Position numbers and translations under genes: made by a program | The notes under the pieces: generated by a model | Database searches by the model: none | The model's input: the letters and a program-made list of their open reading frames with translations, nothing else | What the model was told of the DNA's origin: nothing | Part shown: positions 1 through 8,597 of the stretch, piece after piece | Position numbering within the stretch: the first letter of the stretch is position 1 | Layout of the letters: the number at the start of each line of letters is the position of its first letter | DNA from: Leptolyngbya boryana PCC 6306 | GTDB lineage: Bacteria > Cyanobacteriota > Cyanobacteriia > Leptolyngbyales > Leptolyngbyaceae | Direction: 5' to 3' | Assembly (NCBI RefSeq): GCF_000353285.1 | Contig: NZ_KB731324.1 | Span: 2,808,577 to 2,872,576 of the forward strand | Length of the DNA: 64,000 nt

Positions 1-1525
1 TTCGGAGTTGATCAACCGTCACACTTGCTCCGACTGTGCCAAACTGTGGATCAAGCCGCTCATGCCGAAAGTTAAATGACAAATCTAGGGTGCGAGTGGC
101 ATCCAGTTTGACCTTTTTGAGCAAATCATAGCTTGTCTCAACAAACCAAGCACTGCGGGTCACAGGCTGCACTCTCGCCACAGTTAGATTATCAACCAAT
201 TGTGGATCAGCCGTCGGATTTGTAAAGCGACTGCGGACATAGCCTGCATCAAGTTTCAACCGACCAGAGGGATCTGTGCCAAACAACCGCACCCCGAATC
301 CTTGGCTTTTTTCTGCATCGACTACTTCACCAACATTAAAGTTCTCAATCGGTTGACGAGACCCCCGCATAAAGGTCGTTTCTAATCGAACTCCGCCTGC
401 GGGATTATCGAGCAGTTGCATACCGAGCGTTGCGGCTGTCAGGGTATTGTTTTGGTGCTCTATGCCTAAGAAATTGTCAAAGCCCACTACACTCGTGGTG
501 CTGATATGAGCGATCGACAAATTGACCCGCTTACTGATTTGAATCTTACTGCTTAAGCCACGCGAGCAGAGATTGTCTAAGAGAAAGGGATGATTTCCAT
601 AACATTGATGTCCAACAGAAACCTGTGCATTTCCCACTTTCACATCGAGCAAGTAATCACTCAAATCGATTTGGGGTGCAGCTTCTTTTAAGGTGTTAAA
701 GCGCAATGCCTCTTGCAGATTGGTGCTACCTGCGAGATTAAAGTTCGCTTGAACATTAAAGTTATCTCTCTGATACTGAGCGGCGAATCCACCTGTCAAC
801 GCCAAATCAGCAAAAGTTGGACGCTCCGATCTGCCTGCATCCGGCGTGCGGGCTTCAGCGACTTGAGATTTGAAGTTGACGTTCAGCTTCGGAGTGAATT
901 TGAGATCTTCGGCGCGGGTAGTAGTAGGCTTTGGAGTCTCAGATGTGGGTTGTTCTGGAGTTTTTGGTGTTTCAGGCGATGAATTGGCGGGGCGGGATGG
1001 ATCGGAATTCGGTGTTACAGGTTGCGGGGTAGAAGATGATTGATTCGACGATTGAGGCGTTTGTGCTGTGGTCGGATCTACTTTGAGTACAAAAGTCTCT
1101 AAAACGATCCACTGTTCTGCACTCTTAACCATATAGACAGTGAGAGTGTGCTCACCAGGTGTGAGGGGCAATAATCGCGATCGATAAACCAGCTCATTGC
1201 CCGTAATGGCAACTTGAGATGTGACATCAACTTGATTTAGAAAAACGGACAGTGTACCTTCGTTTGTTGTAGGAAGATGAGCTAGCTTGAGCCGTATTTC
1301 TTCAGTTGAACGGACTGTAAGTACAGTTGGCTTGCTAGAAAATTGTTCAGGTTTGAGTGGTTGGGAAAGTCGTTTCAGGGGAGATGAAGGTTGAGGAGAG
1401 GCTTGTGAGTTCATCTGTGTTATTAAGTTGGGCACGGATTGAACTTCTGAGTTTGCAAAACAGGCTGGAATTCCCCAACTCAACCACACCAAAAATCCGA
1501 TGCTCCCATTGATGAGCCATCGCAT
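1..1525 (-). CDS. Secreted outer-membrane beta-barrel-like protein, cut by the left window edge
   Basis: An open frame of about 508 codons runs on the minus strand from an ATG at 1525 to the edge, with AGAGGTG just upstream as ribosome binding site. The product starts with a signal peptide (MRWLINGSIGFLVWLSWG, then a PACFANS-type cleavage region). An Ig-like or carbohydrate-binding-like beta region follows at about residues 60-150, then a Pro/Thr/Ser/Glu-rich linker at about 155-205. From about 215 onward alternating hydrophobic strands (for example DLALTGGFAAQYQRDNFNVQ) look like an outer-membrane barrel. I do not recognise a named family. The C-terminus is outside the window, so length and function are open. 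A shorter overlapping frame starting seven bases upstream is a shadow. Confidence 0.72.
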   Translation of the reverse strand, partial: MRWLINGSIGFLVWLSWGIPACFANSEVQSVPNLITQMNSQASPQPSSPLKRLSQPLKPEQFSSKPTVLTVRSTEEIRLKLAHLPTTNEGTLSVFLNQVDVTSQVAITGNELVYRSRLLPLTPGEHTLTVYMVKSAEQWIVLETFVLKVDPTTAQTPQSSNQSSSTPQPVTPNSDPSRPANSSPETPKTPEQPTSETPKPTTTRAEDLKFTPKLNVNFKSQVAEARTPDAGRSERPTFADLALTGGFAAQYQRDNFNVQANFNLAGSTNLQEALRFNTLKEAAPQIDLSDYLLDVKVGNAQVSVGHQCYGNHPFLLDNLCSRGLSSKIQISKRVNLSIAHISTTSVVGFDNFLGIEHQNNTLTAATLGMQLLDNPAGGVRLETTFMRGSRQPIENFNVGEVVDAEKSQGFGVRLFGTDPSGRLKLDAGYVRSRFTNPTADPQLVDNLTVARVQPVTRSAWFVETSYDLLKKVKLDATRTLDLSFNFRHERLDPQFGTVGASVTVDQLR

Positions 1526-1902
1526 AGTTCACCTCTAAGGTGTTGATTGGGTTGTACTGAAAGATTGTCCGAGTCGATCAAGCGAATTGTTGTTCGTTGC
1601 CCTTTGCGCCTAATCGACCTAGGAATGATTGAAATAAAAACGCGCGGTCAATGTGCATGATTGTGTTTCCTGCGTTGTGTAACGTGTGTCAAGCATTTAA
1701 GCTTGTGATGAGTTACACGATGGAAAGTCAGAACATATGCAAGGAGACTGAAAATTTTTTGAAAAAACCGAAAGTTTGTCAGGATCGCATCCGCATGATC
1801 GAGATTGCCAAACCTGATAGCTATCGAGTTGAATCGTAATCTCGGCTTCCTTCACCCCCGAAATAGTCGCTTTTGCTATTCATGCACCAACGCCGAATCA
1901 AT
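1526..1902. other. Spacer between the barrel gene and cls
   Basis: This stretch holds the presumed promoter of the minus-strand barrel gene and the 3' flank of cls. One 62-codon frame at 1651-1839 on the plus strand has no good ribosome site and an unconvincing composition. I see no RNA gene or clear terminator. Confidence 0.5.
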
Positions 1903-3345
1903 CTATAAAATTGGCGCAAACAGTCGTGCAATCCGTGCAACCAACTTCAGCCACAGGGATTGTTGCTGATAATCCGAAGGGGTTACTAAATAACAAAGCT
2001 GTAAATCATCCTGCAACATTGCTTCAACTGCTTCCACAAATGCCTGATGAATTACAAATAACGTCACTTCAAAATTCAATTGAAACGATCGATTATCTAA
2101 ATTCACAGTTCCGACTCCCGCGATCGCATCATCAATCAAAATTACTTTTTGATGCATAAATCCAGGCTGATAGCGGTAAATTCTCACGCCAGCCGTCTGC
2201 ATTTCCATGTAGTAAGAAAATGCACAAAAGTAGACCATGTAATGATCAGGACGATTAGGTAGTAAGATTCGCACATCGACTCCCCGAATGGCTGCAAGTT
2301 TGAGAGCCGTCGCGATCGAATCATCTGGCACAAAGTAAGGACTTGCAATCCAGAGCCGTTGCTTTGCTTGATTAATGGCATTGACAAAAAACAACGTACA
2401 AGCCGGAACCTGATCAGCAGGTCCCGTGGGCAAAACCAATGCCACTTGATCAAATTCTGGTTTTGGATCAACATTCCACTGAACTTGCGGAAGCCTGCGA
2501 GTTGCCCAAAACCAATCGCCTAAGAAGCTGCCTTGTAAGCATTTCACAGAGGTTCCTTGCACTCTCACATGCGTATCTCGCCAAGGACTCAGCGGCGGTT
2601 TATATCCTAAATATTCATCTGCAATATTCAGTCCACCCACAAACCCGATCGCACCATCCACAATCAAAATTTTGCGATGATTTCTAAAGTTGATTTGCCA
2701 GCGATTTCCGCGTCCTTTCGTACTCTTAAATGTATTAACTCGAACGCCTGCTTGCCGCAGCGATCGCAGATACGATCGTGCTAATCCTCGCGTGCCAATT
2801 CCGTCATAAAGCAAGTAAACTCGCACACCTTGCATTGATTTATGAATCAACGCTTTACAGAATTCATTCCCAATCTGATCATCGTCTAAGGTATAAGTTT
2901 GAATCAGGATATAGTCTGTTGCATTTTGTATTGCCGTTAGCATTGCTGTAAATGTTTCTTTCCCATTCACCAGCAATTCAGCAAAATTCCCCGTTGTAAA
3001 TGGAATGGTGGTTAATGAGTCTGCTAGCTCTTGCAAAGGAGAAAACTCTGGAGGTAATTCTGCTTTGCATTCTAGAATTTCTTGATAGGCTTCTTTTGCC
3101 TGAGCATTATGCTCAATGTATGCCGCTTGCAACGCTTCTGCATAACCATAAAACCGATTCCGTCCCAAGATCCAATACAACGGAATCGCAAGCCACGGAA
3201 TCGTCAGCAGTGAGATGCTCCAAGCGACTGCTCCGCGTGACGATCGTACATTCATCACCGCATGAGCCGCATTCACAATTCCCAATAGGTGTACGACGAT
3301 CGTGAGAATGCTAAAAATCTGAACCGAACTGCCAACGCTCAGCAT
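1903..3345 (-). CDS. cls: Cardiolipin synthase (phospholipase D superfamily)
   Basis: The 480-residue product would join two phosphatidylglycerol molecules into cardiolipin and glycerol at the inner membrane. Two N-terminal hydrophobic segments (about 8-28 and 40-60, ending near PLYWILGRNRF) anchor it. Two HKD motifs are intact, HRKILIVD at 223-230 and HQKVILID at 398-405, each followed by the usual glycine-rich stretch. Length and two-domain layout match bacterial ClsA-type enzymes. It lies 10 bp downstream of the EEP-family gene on the same strand, so the two are probably cotranscribed. Substrate choice (PG+PG versus PG+PE) cannot be read from sequence. Confidence 0.9.
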   Translation of the reverse strand: MLSVGSSVQIFSILTIVVHLLGIVNAAHAVMNVRSSRGAVAWSISLLTIPWLAIPLYWILGRNRFYGYAEALQAAYIEHNAQAKEAYQEILECKAELPPEFSPLQELADSLTTIPFTTGNFAELLVNGKETFTAMLTAIQNATDYILIQTYTLDDDQIGNEFCKALIHKSMQGVRVYLLYDGIGTRGLARSYLRSLRQAGVRVNTFKSTKGRGNRWQINFRNHRKILIVDGAIGFVGGLNIADEYLGYKPPLSPWRDTHVRVQGTSVKCLQGSFLGDWFWATRRLPQVQWNVDPKPEFDQVALVLPTGPADQVPACTLFFVNAINQAKQRLWIASPYFVPDDSIATALKLAAIRGVDVRILLPNRPDHYMVYFCAFSYYMEMQTAGVRIYRYQPGFMHQKVILIDDAIAGVGTVNLDNRSFQLNFEVTLFVIHQAFVEAVEAMLQDDLQLCYLVTPSDYQQQSLWLKLVARIARLFAPIL

Positions 3346-3355
3346 AGATTTTGGT

Positions 3356-4174
3356 TTACAAATGGAACTCGACCAGCATCGGCTTATGATCAGACGACTG
3401 AATCTGATCGAGCACCCGCGCCTGTAAATAATTCTGATGCAGCCCTCGGTAGAAAATGTGATCTAACGGAGGAGACATTAAAAATCGTTTGATGTTTTGT
3501 GTATCTGCTTCTGAAAATTTCGCTCGTGATAGCCCTAGCCTGCGCGTCATCTTATCTAATAATTGCCAGCGCGATCGATTCCACGTATTAAAATCCCCTG
3601 AAAAGATGATCGCTCCATCGTGATCTGCGATCGCAGTTTCTAATTCAACTAATTGCGTTTTGAATTTATCTAGCTCAACAAAATTAATTAAGTGCGAATT
3701 GATCGTCAGTAGGGTTCCTTGTGCAAAAGGGTGCTCAGTCACTAAGGACACTTTAGGCGTATTAGAAACGGGTTCAGCATGTTCTGTGATCACTGCCTTA
3801 CGAGTCACACAAGAAGCCCGAGAAGCCGTCAAAACGCCTGCATAGATGTTTCGATACGTATCAATAAAATTCGGCGCAAAGCTCCAACCGAGTTCAGCGA
3901 GTTCAAAATGCTTGAGTTCGGTGCAAAGCTGAACTTCTTGAAGAAAAATTAGATCCGGCTGATAGCGATCGACGATCCAATCAAAATCTTTTTGCCAACT
4001 GCGATCGTGATTATTTTTCGCAATATTCCAATTCAACACCCGAATGGCTTTCTCATTGAGCGGAGAGGGCTGGTGCGGTCGATGCAGAATCGTTTCGTCC
4101 GTCGGAATAAATCGGTAAGGCGGAAGTAGCGTTTTGAAGGGAGTTGTAAATATTTCAGAACCTAACTTCGCCAT
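3356..4174 (-). CDS. Endonuclease/exonuclease/phosphatase (EEP) family protein
   Basis: The 272-residue protein has the EEP signatures in order: VLNWNIAKNN near residue 47, DLIFLQEVQL near 75 (metal-binding Glu), GDFNTWNRSRW near 193 (catalytic Asp-x-Asn) and SSDHKPMLVEF at the C-terminus (catalytic Asp-His). This fold covers Mg-dependent nucleases, inositol phosphatases and sphingomyelinases, and the actual substrate is not evident. There is no signal peptide or membrane segment. It sits directly upstream of cls on the same strand, so a phospholipid or phosphodiester substrate is an attractive guess, but only a guess. Confidence 0.82.
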   Translation of the reverse strand: MAKLGSEIFTTPFKTLLPPYRFIPTDETILHRPHQPSPLNEKAIRVLNWNIAKNNHDRSWQKDFDWIVDRYQPDLIFLQEVQLCTELKHFELAELGWSFAPNFIDTYRNIYAGVLTASRASCVTRKAVITEHAEPVSNTPKVSLVTEHPFAQGTLLTINSHLINFVELDKFKTQLVELETAIADHDGAIIFSGDFNTWNRSRWQLLDKMTRRLGLSRAKFSEADTQNIKRFLMSPPLDHIFYRGLHQNYLQARVLDQIQSSDHKPMLVEFHL

Positions 4175-4248
4175 GATTTGATTCCAGATGCAACCATTTG
4201 AACCCTATCTTAAGATACTTTTCAAACGATCGTGGTTTTCTGCATCAC

Positions 4249-4285
4249 TAGACCTCCAAGCTTACGGGAAACTCGGAGGTCTAGA
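4249..4285 (-). terminator. Hairpin downstream of ycf35
   Basis: A perfect 10-bp stem (CTAGACCTCC pairing with GGAGGTCTAG) encloses a 17-base loop between the stop of the Ycf35 gene and the start of the EEP gene. There is no strong T-run, so it may be a weak terminator or an mRNA-stabilising hairpin. Confidence 0.5.
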
Positions 4286-4303
4286 CGATTTGGCTAGCAC
4301 GCC

Positions 4304-4654
4304 TTACCGTACCATCACTTGCACATTGGCATTTTGTAATCCAGGACGCTTCACCTGATTCAACGTTTGCTGCACTGCGTACTTCTGATTCACTGAAGTC
4401 ATCAATTCTGCAAGGTTATGCTTTCTGGCGACACCCCAGAGATCTGCCACAATGCTAAACGTTCCATCTTCATTATGAATCCAACCGATATCGTAGCTGC
4501 CATCCAAGACTGCAACGATGTCTGCATGAACACGCTGACATCCCATGCCTCGGACTTCTGCATTTGTTTCAACTGTGAAACCCAAATCGCGCAAAGAAGA
4601 CTTGAGCAATTCTGCATCCGTAATCTTGCTGCGGAGTGTACTAAAGTGCGACAT
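4304..4654 (-). CDS. ycf35: Ycf35-like DUF1257 protein
   Basis: A 116-residue protein starting MSHFSTLRSKITDAELLKSS. The N-terminal SHFS..R..I.D...L..SL.DLG pattern, a central SYDIGWIHNEDG segment and the C-terminal N-VQVMVR strand are typical of the DUF1257 family. That family is found in cyanobacteria and as ycf35 in red algal plastids. Its biochemical role is unknown to me. Full length for the family, no membrane segment. It is transcribed alone between a hairpin at its 3' side and a divergent DoxX gene. Confidence 0.85.
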   Translation of the reverse strand: MSHFSTLRSKITDAELLKSSLRDLGFTVETNAEVRGMGCQRVHADIVAVLDGSYDIGWIHNEDGTFSIVADLWGVARKHNLAELMTSVNQKYAVQQTLNQVKRPGLQNANVQVMVR

Positions 4655-4845
4655 AGCTATATACCTTGCTTTAAATGAGTAATTGCATCTACGGTAGCAA
4701 GCACCCTTAGCTGCGACCGTCTATCCAAAGGCTGCATTTCTCATCTTAGGTCAGGCTTTCCGTAGAAAATGAGTAGTTAAATTGAGTTATGTAACAATTT
4801 CAATTACAGTTTCCATAAGATTCAAAGCGCATTTTGGAGAAAAAA

Positions 4846-5310
4846 ATGACTGTTGCCCCTTCTCAGCGATCGCTCATTTCAACGATTCTGCAATCTGACC
4901 TCAGCCCAAATCCAATCTTCCAAGCAGCTTGGCTTGTAGTTCGCGTTGTGGTTGGGTCATTAATGATTCACAACGGGTTTAGTAAATTAGCCGATGTGCC
5001 AGGCTTTATTGAACATGTGATTAATGTGATTGGATTACCGTTTCCAACCTTTTTTACTTACTTAGCGGCTTATACCGAAATCGTCGCTTCTATTTTCTTA
5101 ATCGCTGGGTTGCTGACTCGATTCAGCGCATTGTCTCTACTCTTCACCATGCTGATCGCGGTTTACTTTCACCTGAAGGATAGCGGGTTTCAGATTCCCC
5201 CGTTAGAAACGGCTTCGGTTTATTCGCTTTGCTATCTGGCTCTAGCAGCAGGGGGAGGTGGAAATCTCTCGATCGACCATTTCTTAGTAAAAATCTTTAA
5301 CAAGCAGTAA
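4846..5310 (+). CDS. DoxX family membrane protein
   Basis: The 154-residue protein has four hydrophobic segments and the DoxX-type opening WLVVRVVVGSLMIHNGFSKL, with LAAYTEIVASIFLIAGLLTR in the second segment. DoxX-family proteins are small inner-membrane proteins, some linked to thiol/redox stress or quinone chemistry; no specific role follows here. The ATG at 4846 is chosen because GGAG lies seven bases upstream, whereas an in-frame TTG 12 bases earlier overlaps that site. A perfect palindrome follows the gene. Confidence 0.85.
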   Translation: MTVAPSQRSLISTILQSDLSPNPIFQAAWLVVRVVVGSLMIHNGFSKLADVPGFIEHVINVIGLPFPTFFTYLAAYTEIVASIFLIAGLLTRFSALSLLFTMLIAVYFHLKDSGFQIPPLETASVYSLCYLALAAGGGGNLSIDHFLVKIFNKQ

Positions 5311-5331
5311 TACTGTAAAAAATCACAAAAT

Positions 5332-5361
5332 AATGGTCTAGATCATATGATCTAGACCATT
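5332..5361. terminator. Perfect 30-base palindrome between convergent genes
   Basis: A flawless inverted repeat reads from AATGGTCTAG to CTAGACCATT with no unpaired spacer. It lies 21 bp after the DoxX stop and 18 bp from the stop of the minus-strand mini-gene, so it can serve as a terminator in both directions. It is preceded by an A-rich stretch (T-rich on the other strand). Confidence 0.65.
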
Positions 5362-5379
5362 GCTTTCGTAGTCAAAACT

Positions 5380-5514
5380 TTATTCCTCTTCTGTTTCTTG
5401 CTCAACGCATTCCGGTTGATCGGTTTCGTTTTGTGCAGCAATCTCTTCGAGTGCTTTCTGAATCCACAATCTTGATAAATCAACCAAGCTAATGCTGTCT
5501 GGCACAGTGGTCAT
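5380..5514 (-). CDS. 44-residue acidic mini-protein, function unknown
   Basis: A 45-codon frame starts MTTVPDSISLVDLSRLWIQK and ends in a Glu-rich tail QETEEE. It has a very strong ribosome binding site, AAGGAGG eight bases before the ATG, and a terminator-like palindrome just after the stop. The middle (LVDLSRLWIQKALEEIAAQ) could form an amphipathic helix, and there is one Cys. It lies downstream of htpG on the same strand but beyond htpG's own hairpin, so it is probably transcribed separately. I do not recognise a family. Possibilities include a small regulator, a chaperone-linked peptide or a peptide precursor, none demonstrated. Confidence 0.6.
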   Translation of the reverse strand: MTTVPDSISLVDLSRLWIQKALEEIAAQNETDQPECVEQETEEE

Positions 5515-5624
5515 TTTGTTAATCCTCCTTATCTATCTAAGAGCGTAGCGAACCACGCCTGAAGTTTCATCAAAAGACTGATTTATTGAAATATTTGTTT
5601 ACAATTCACAATTCTTTGCAAGCT

Positions 5625-5654
5625 GCCCGCGCTACCGTGAGTGGTAGCGCGGGC
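5625..5654 (-). terminator. Hairpin 3' of htpG
   Basis: A 12-bp GC-rich stem (GCCCGCGCTACC with GGTAGCGCGGGC) and a 6-base loop lie 9 bp beyond the htpG stop. The T-tract is poor on the minus strand, but position and stability fit htpG transcript end formation. Confidence 0.65.
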
Positions 5655-5663
5655 AATTTAAGG

Positions 5664-7652
5664 CTAATTTAAGGCGCGTTCGGTCAATTTCGTGAGCACC
5701 TGGTTCGATCGCTCAACAAAGGCTTTCATCCCATCGGCATCAAAGCCTTTCTGCGCCATCAGGGCTAAGTCATAGACATGATGACAAATCATATCGGCAA
5801 GCTCAGCCGACGGAGAAGCAGCAGATCCGGTAACAATTGCGCCTTGACTCAAATTCATTAAGTTTTGAATCATTGGATGCGCTGTATTGACGAGCAGAAT
5901 ATGCTCTTCTGGAAACTGCATTGCTTGTTGCTGCAAGAGTGCATTCATTTCTTGCATTCTGCGCAGTTGTTCAGGCAGTAAGACGATCGCCGGAGGTGCC
6001 GCATTATCGCCTTTGAGTGCCTCGGTGCGAATCGTCAATTTTGGCTTGCCTAATGCCTTGAGGAACAGGTCTTTGATCTGTTCTCCCCGTGTTTGATTGG
6101 TATTGGGGTCAACGATGTCTTCTGCTTTGTCTTTGTCGATCAGTGTGTCATCGAGTTCGGCATCGACTCGTGAGAACTTGATATGGGAGTACTCTCGTTC
6201 TAAGAAGCTGACAAAGTGGCTGTCGATGAATGAATCCATGAACAACACTTCTAAACCTTGGCTCGTATGCAACTGCACATACGTTGCTTGAGTCACTTCA
6301 TCGGTGCAGTAGAAGACTCGATTCTCATGACGCTCTTTGTTGCGTTCCAGGTATTCTTGCAAGGTGGTGTAAGTCTTGCCGTCGATCGTATTACTTGCCT
6401 CTTGCCAGACATCGCCTTCTGAAGTTTCGACTTCAACTTTCGGCTTGCTCAAATCCGCAGTCGTGCGATAGATCAAAATCTCTTCGACTTGCTTTTTGAA
6501 CTTGTCATCGTTCAGCGAGCCGAATTTTACAAAGGTTCCGAGGTCTTGCCAGCTTCGGATATAAGCTTCTCGATCGTCTCGGTAGAGTTCTTTTAAGCGA
6601 TCGCCGACTTTCTTCGCGATGTAATCTGCAATCCGGCGGACGGTGCGATCGCTTTGCAAGAAACTTCGCGAAACGTTCAATGGAATATCAACGCTATCGA
6701 TCACCCCTTGCAGTGGGAGTAAGAATCGTGGCACAACTTCTTCGCAGTTGTCGCTGACGAAAACCTGATTGCAGAAGAGTTTGATCTGCCCCTTGCTGAC
6801 ATCGACATCGGGCTTGAGTTTGGGGAAGTAGAGAATGCCGTTGACGACAAAGGGATAATCCGTATTCAAATGCACCCACAACAGCGGCTCATCTTGGAAC
6901 GGATAGAGGTAGCGATAAAACTCTAGATAATCTTCCTTGGTGAGATTGCTAGGTGACTCTTTCCAAGGTGCTTTTTGGCGGTTAATTTGCTCAGGTGCAG
7001 TTGCTTCCTGTCCTTCAGATGCTAGGGTTTCTAGCTTAATCGGGAAGGGCAAGAAATCGCAGTACGTCTTGATCAGTTGGCGAATTCTGTAAGGCTCTAA
7101 GTATTCTAGTTCTTCTTCTTGGAGGTGAAGTTTTACCGTTGTCCCACGAGTCGATCGCTCAGATGCCGACAATTTGAACTCAGTCGAACCATCACAGATC
7201 CAATTGACCGCTTGTGACCCTTCTTTGTAAGACAGGGTATCAATTTCAACCTGCTTCGCCACCATGAAGGACGAATAGAATCCCAATCCAAAGTGACCAA
7301 TGATTTGCTGATCGCTGCTTGCCTGGTACTTTTGCACAAACTCTTCTGCGCTAGAGAATGCGACTTGGTTGATATATTTTTTAATCTCGTCTGCCGTCAT
7401 CCCAATGCCGGTATCCGAGATGGCGAGGGATTTGTTTGCTTTGTCGATCGTAATGACAATTTCCGACTCGCCTAGTTCGCCTGAAAACTCACCAGAGCGA
7501 GACACCATGCTCAGTTTTTGCAGCGCATCGACCGCGTTTGAAACCAGTTCACGCAAGAAGATCTCATGGTCTGAATACAGCCATTTTTTGATAATCGGGA
7601 AAATATTCTCAGTATGAATTGAGATATTCCCCTGCTCTAGGATGGTGGTCAT
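5664..7652 (-). CDS. htpG: Molecular chaperone HtpG (Hsp90)
   Basis: The 662-residue Hsp90-family ATPase chaperone is a stress protein that in cyanobacteria also supports phycobilisome assembly (family knowledge). The N-terminal GHKL nucleotide pocket is clear: ELVSNAVDALQKL near residue 36, SDTGIGMT near 79 and GHFGLGFYSSFMV near 118. The middle domain has LPLNVSRSFLQ, and the C-terminal dimerisation region is present. There is no eukaryotic charged linker, and length agrees with bacterial HtpG. It is followed by a GC-rich hairpin and is probably monocistronic. No heat-shock (CIRCE) operator is obvious upstream. Confidence 0.96.
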   Translation of the reverse strand: MTTILEQGNISIHTENIFPIIKKWLYSDHEIFLRELVSNAVDALQKLSMVSRSGEFSGELGESEIVITIDKANKSLAISDTGIGMTADEIKKYINQVAFSSAEEFVQKYQASSDQQIIGHFGLGFYSSFMVAKQVEIDTLSYKEGSQAVNWICDGSTEFKLSASERSTRGTTVKLHLQEEELEYLEPYRIRQLIKTYCDFLPFPIKLETLASEGQEATAPEQINRQKAPWKESPSNLTKEDYLEFYRYLYPFQDEPLLWVHLNTDYPFVVNGILYFPKLKPDVDVSKGQIKLFCNQVFVSDNCEEVVPRFLLPLQGVIDSVDIPLNVSRSFLQSDRTVRRIADYIAKKVGDRLKELYRDDREAYIRSWQDLGTFVKFGSLNDDKFKKQVEEILIYRTTADLSKPKVEVETSEGDVWQEASNTIDGKTYTTLQEYLERNKERHENRVFYCTDEVTQATYVQLHTSQGLEVLFMDSFIDSHFVSFLEREYSHIKFSRVDAELDDTLIDKDKAEDIVDPNTNQTRGEQIKDLFLKALGKPKLTIRTEALKGDNAAPPAIVLLPEQLRRMQEMNALLQQQAMQFPEEHILLVNTAHPMIQNLMNLSQGAIVTGSAASPSAELADMICHHVYDLALMAQKGFDADGMKAFVERSNQVLTKLTERALN

Positions 7653-7783
7653 AGGCTTAAGGAGAAATTCTGTTTATAGGCAACGCATTTATTGTGCGTG
7701 ATGATTGTGCCCTGCGTCTCTATTTTGCTAAGTGCGGGTTTCCCCACCTGCGGAAAGTGGGGAGTGGGGAGGTGGGGGATGAT

Positions 7784-8212
7784 CTACGTCGGAACCTTCA
7801 CCGTCACATACAACGCCGGACGCATCGGTAATCCCAATGACTCCCACAACACCACAGGCTCGATCGCTGGAATTGCATTCACCTCGATCGATAAGGCTTG
7901 ATAGTCTTCTAGTTCTGGGGATAAAAATTTTGGCTCAAGCTGTCGATGTTTTTTGAGCGAAGATAAAGCTTCTGATAATAATGGCTGGTCACCCCAAGCA
8001 GGCGTATCCCAAGCGCTGATGACGAAAGCTAAAGCGACTTCTGGAAGCGTCGGCTTTTTCTCAGCGCAGCAATAGTTGTAGCAGTAGATATTGAGAGCCG
8101 CCTTGCCCATCAACGACTGAGACGGTGGATTAAAATCAACCCGTTCAACTTCATTCAGAGAAGTCTCGATCGCCAGCACATTTGCTAGCGCTTTAGAAAT
8201 GGCAGGAATCAT
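7784..8212 (-). CDS. DUF4255 (Pvc16 N-terminal-like) protein
   Basis: The 142-residue protein fits the DUF4255 pattern. It opens MIPAISKALANVLAIETSL, then has a strand with FNPPSQ, a region LNIYCYNYC, the central LPEVALAFVISAWDT block and an ending LWESLGLPMRPALYVTVKV. In phage-tail-like contractile injection systems (PVC, AFP) this family contributes to tail-cap or terminator assembly. No baseplate, sheath or spike gene is nearby, so here it is an orphan and its role is open. It is divergent from the histidine kinase gene and separated from htpG by a short GGGGAGTGGGG-rich repeat. Family assignment is by remembered pattern only. Confidence 0.6.
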   Translation of the reverse strand: MIPAISKALANVLAIETSLNEVERVDFNPPSQSLMGKAALNIYCYNYCCAEKKPTLPEVALAFVISAWDTPAWGDQPLLSEALSSLKKHRQLEPKFLSPELEDYQALSIEVNAIPAIEPVVLWESLGLPMRPALYVTVKVPT

Positions 8213-8597
8213 TATCGTATGTAGCGATTAAAGGGGACAGTTTATGACGATCACAGAGAAGAGATCGTTAGCCGTAAGTCGAACTGAGTCAATAGAAACG
8301 ATGAAAACCGAGATGTAGCGGGCAAAAGATGGCAATTAGCACCGTATAGAGTACCGATGCGAAATTAGGTCTTTACAAAATAGGTGTTAAATAAATTGCC
8401 TCCCTCCGGGAAATTACTGAGATATTTATTAGAATCCGTGGGAATTTTGAGGACTTTTCGGACTCTGGGTTATACAAAAGTATGGTTCTTTATCAATGTG
8501 CTTAACTTGTAACCGATCGTATTGGATTACAAGCAAAAAGCACGCACTTTTTAAGATATTTTGTCGTGTTTCCCTAACTTCGGATTCTTGTGGTGTT
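8213..8597. promoter_or_regulatory. Divergent promoter spacer
   Basis: About 385 bp between the minus-strand DUF4255 gene and the plus-strand histidine kinase must hold promoters for both. An in-frame ATG at 8496 could lengthen the kinase by 34 residues, but that segment looks non-coding. I see no tRNA, riboswitch or strong inverted repeat. Confidence 0.4.

Noticed and set aside
1651-1839. 62-codon plus-strand open frame in the spacer before cls
   Set aside because: No ribosome site, unnatural Cys/Met-rich composition and no family resemblance.
8496-8597. Upstream ATG extension of the histidine kinase
   Set aside because: The extra 34 residues look non-coding; the internal ATG gives the expected domain start, though this is not proven.
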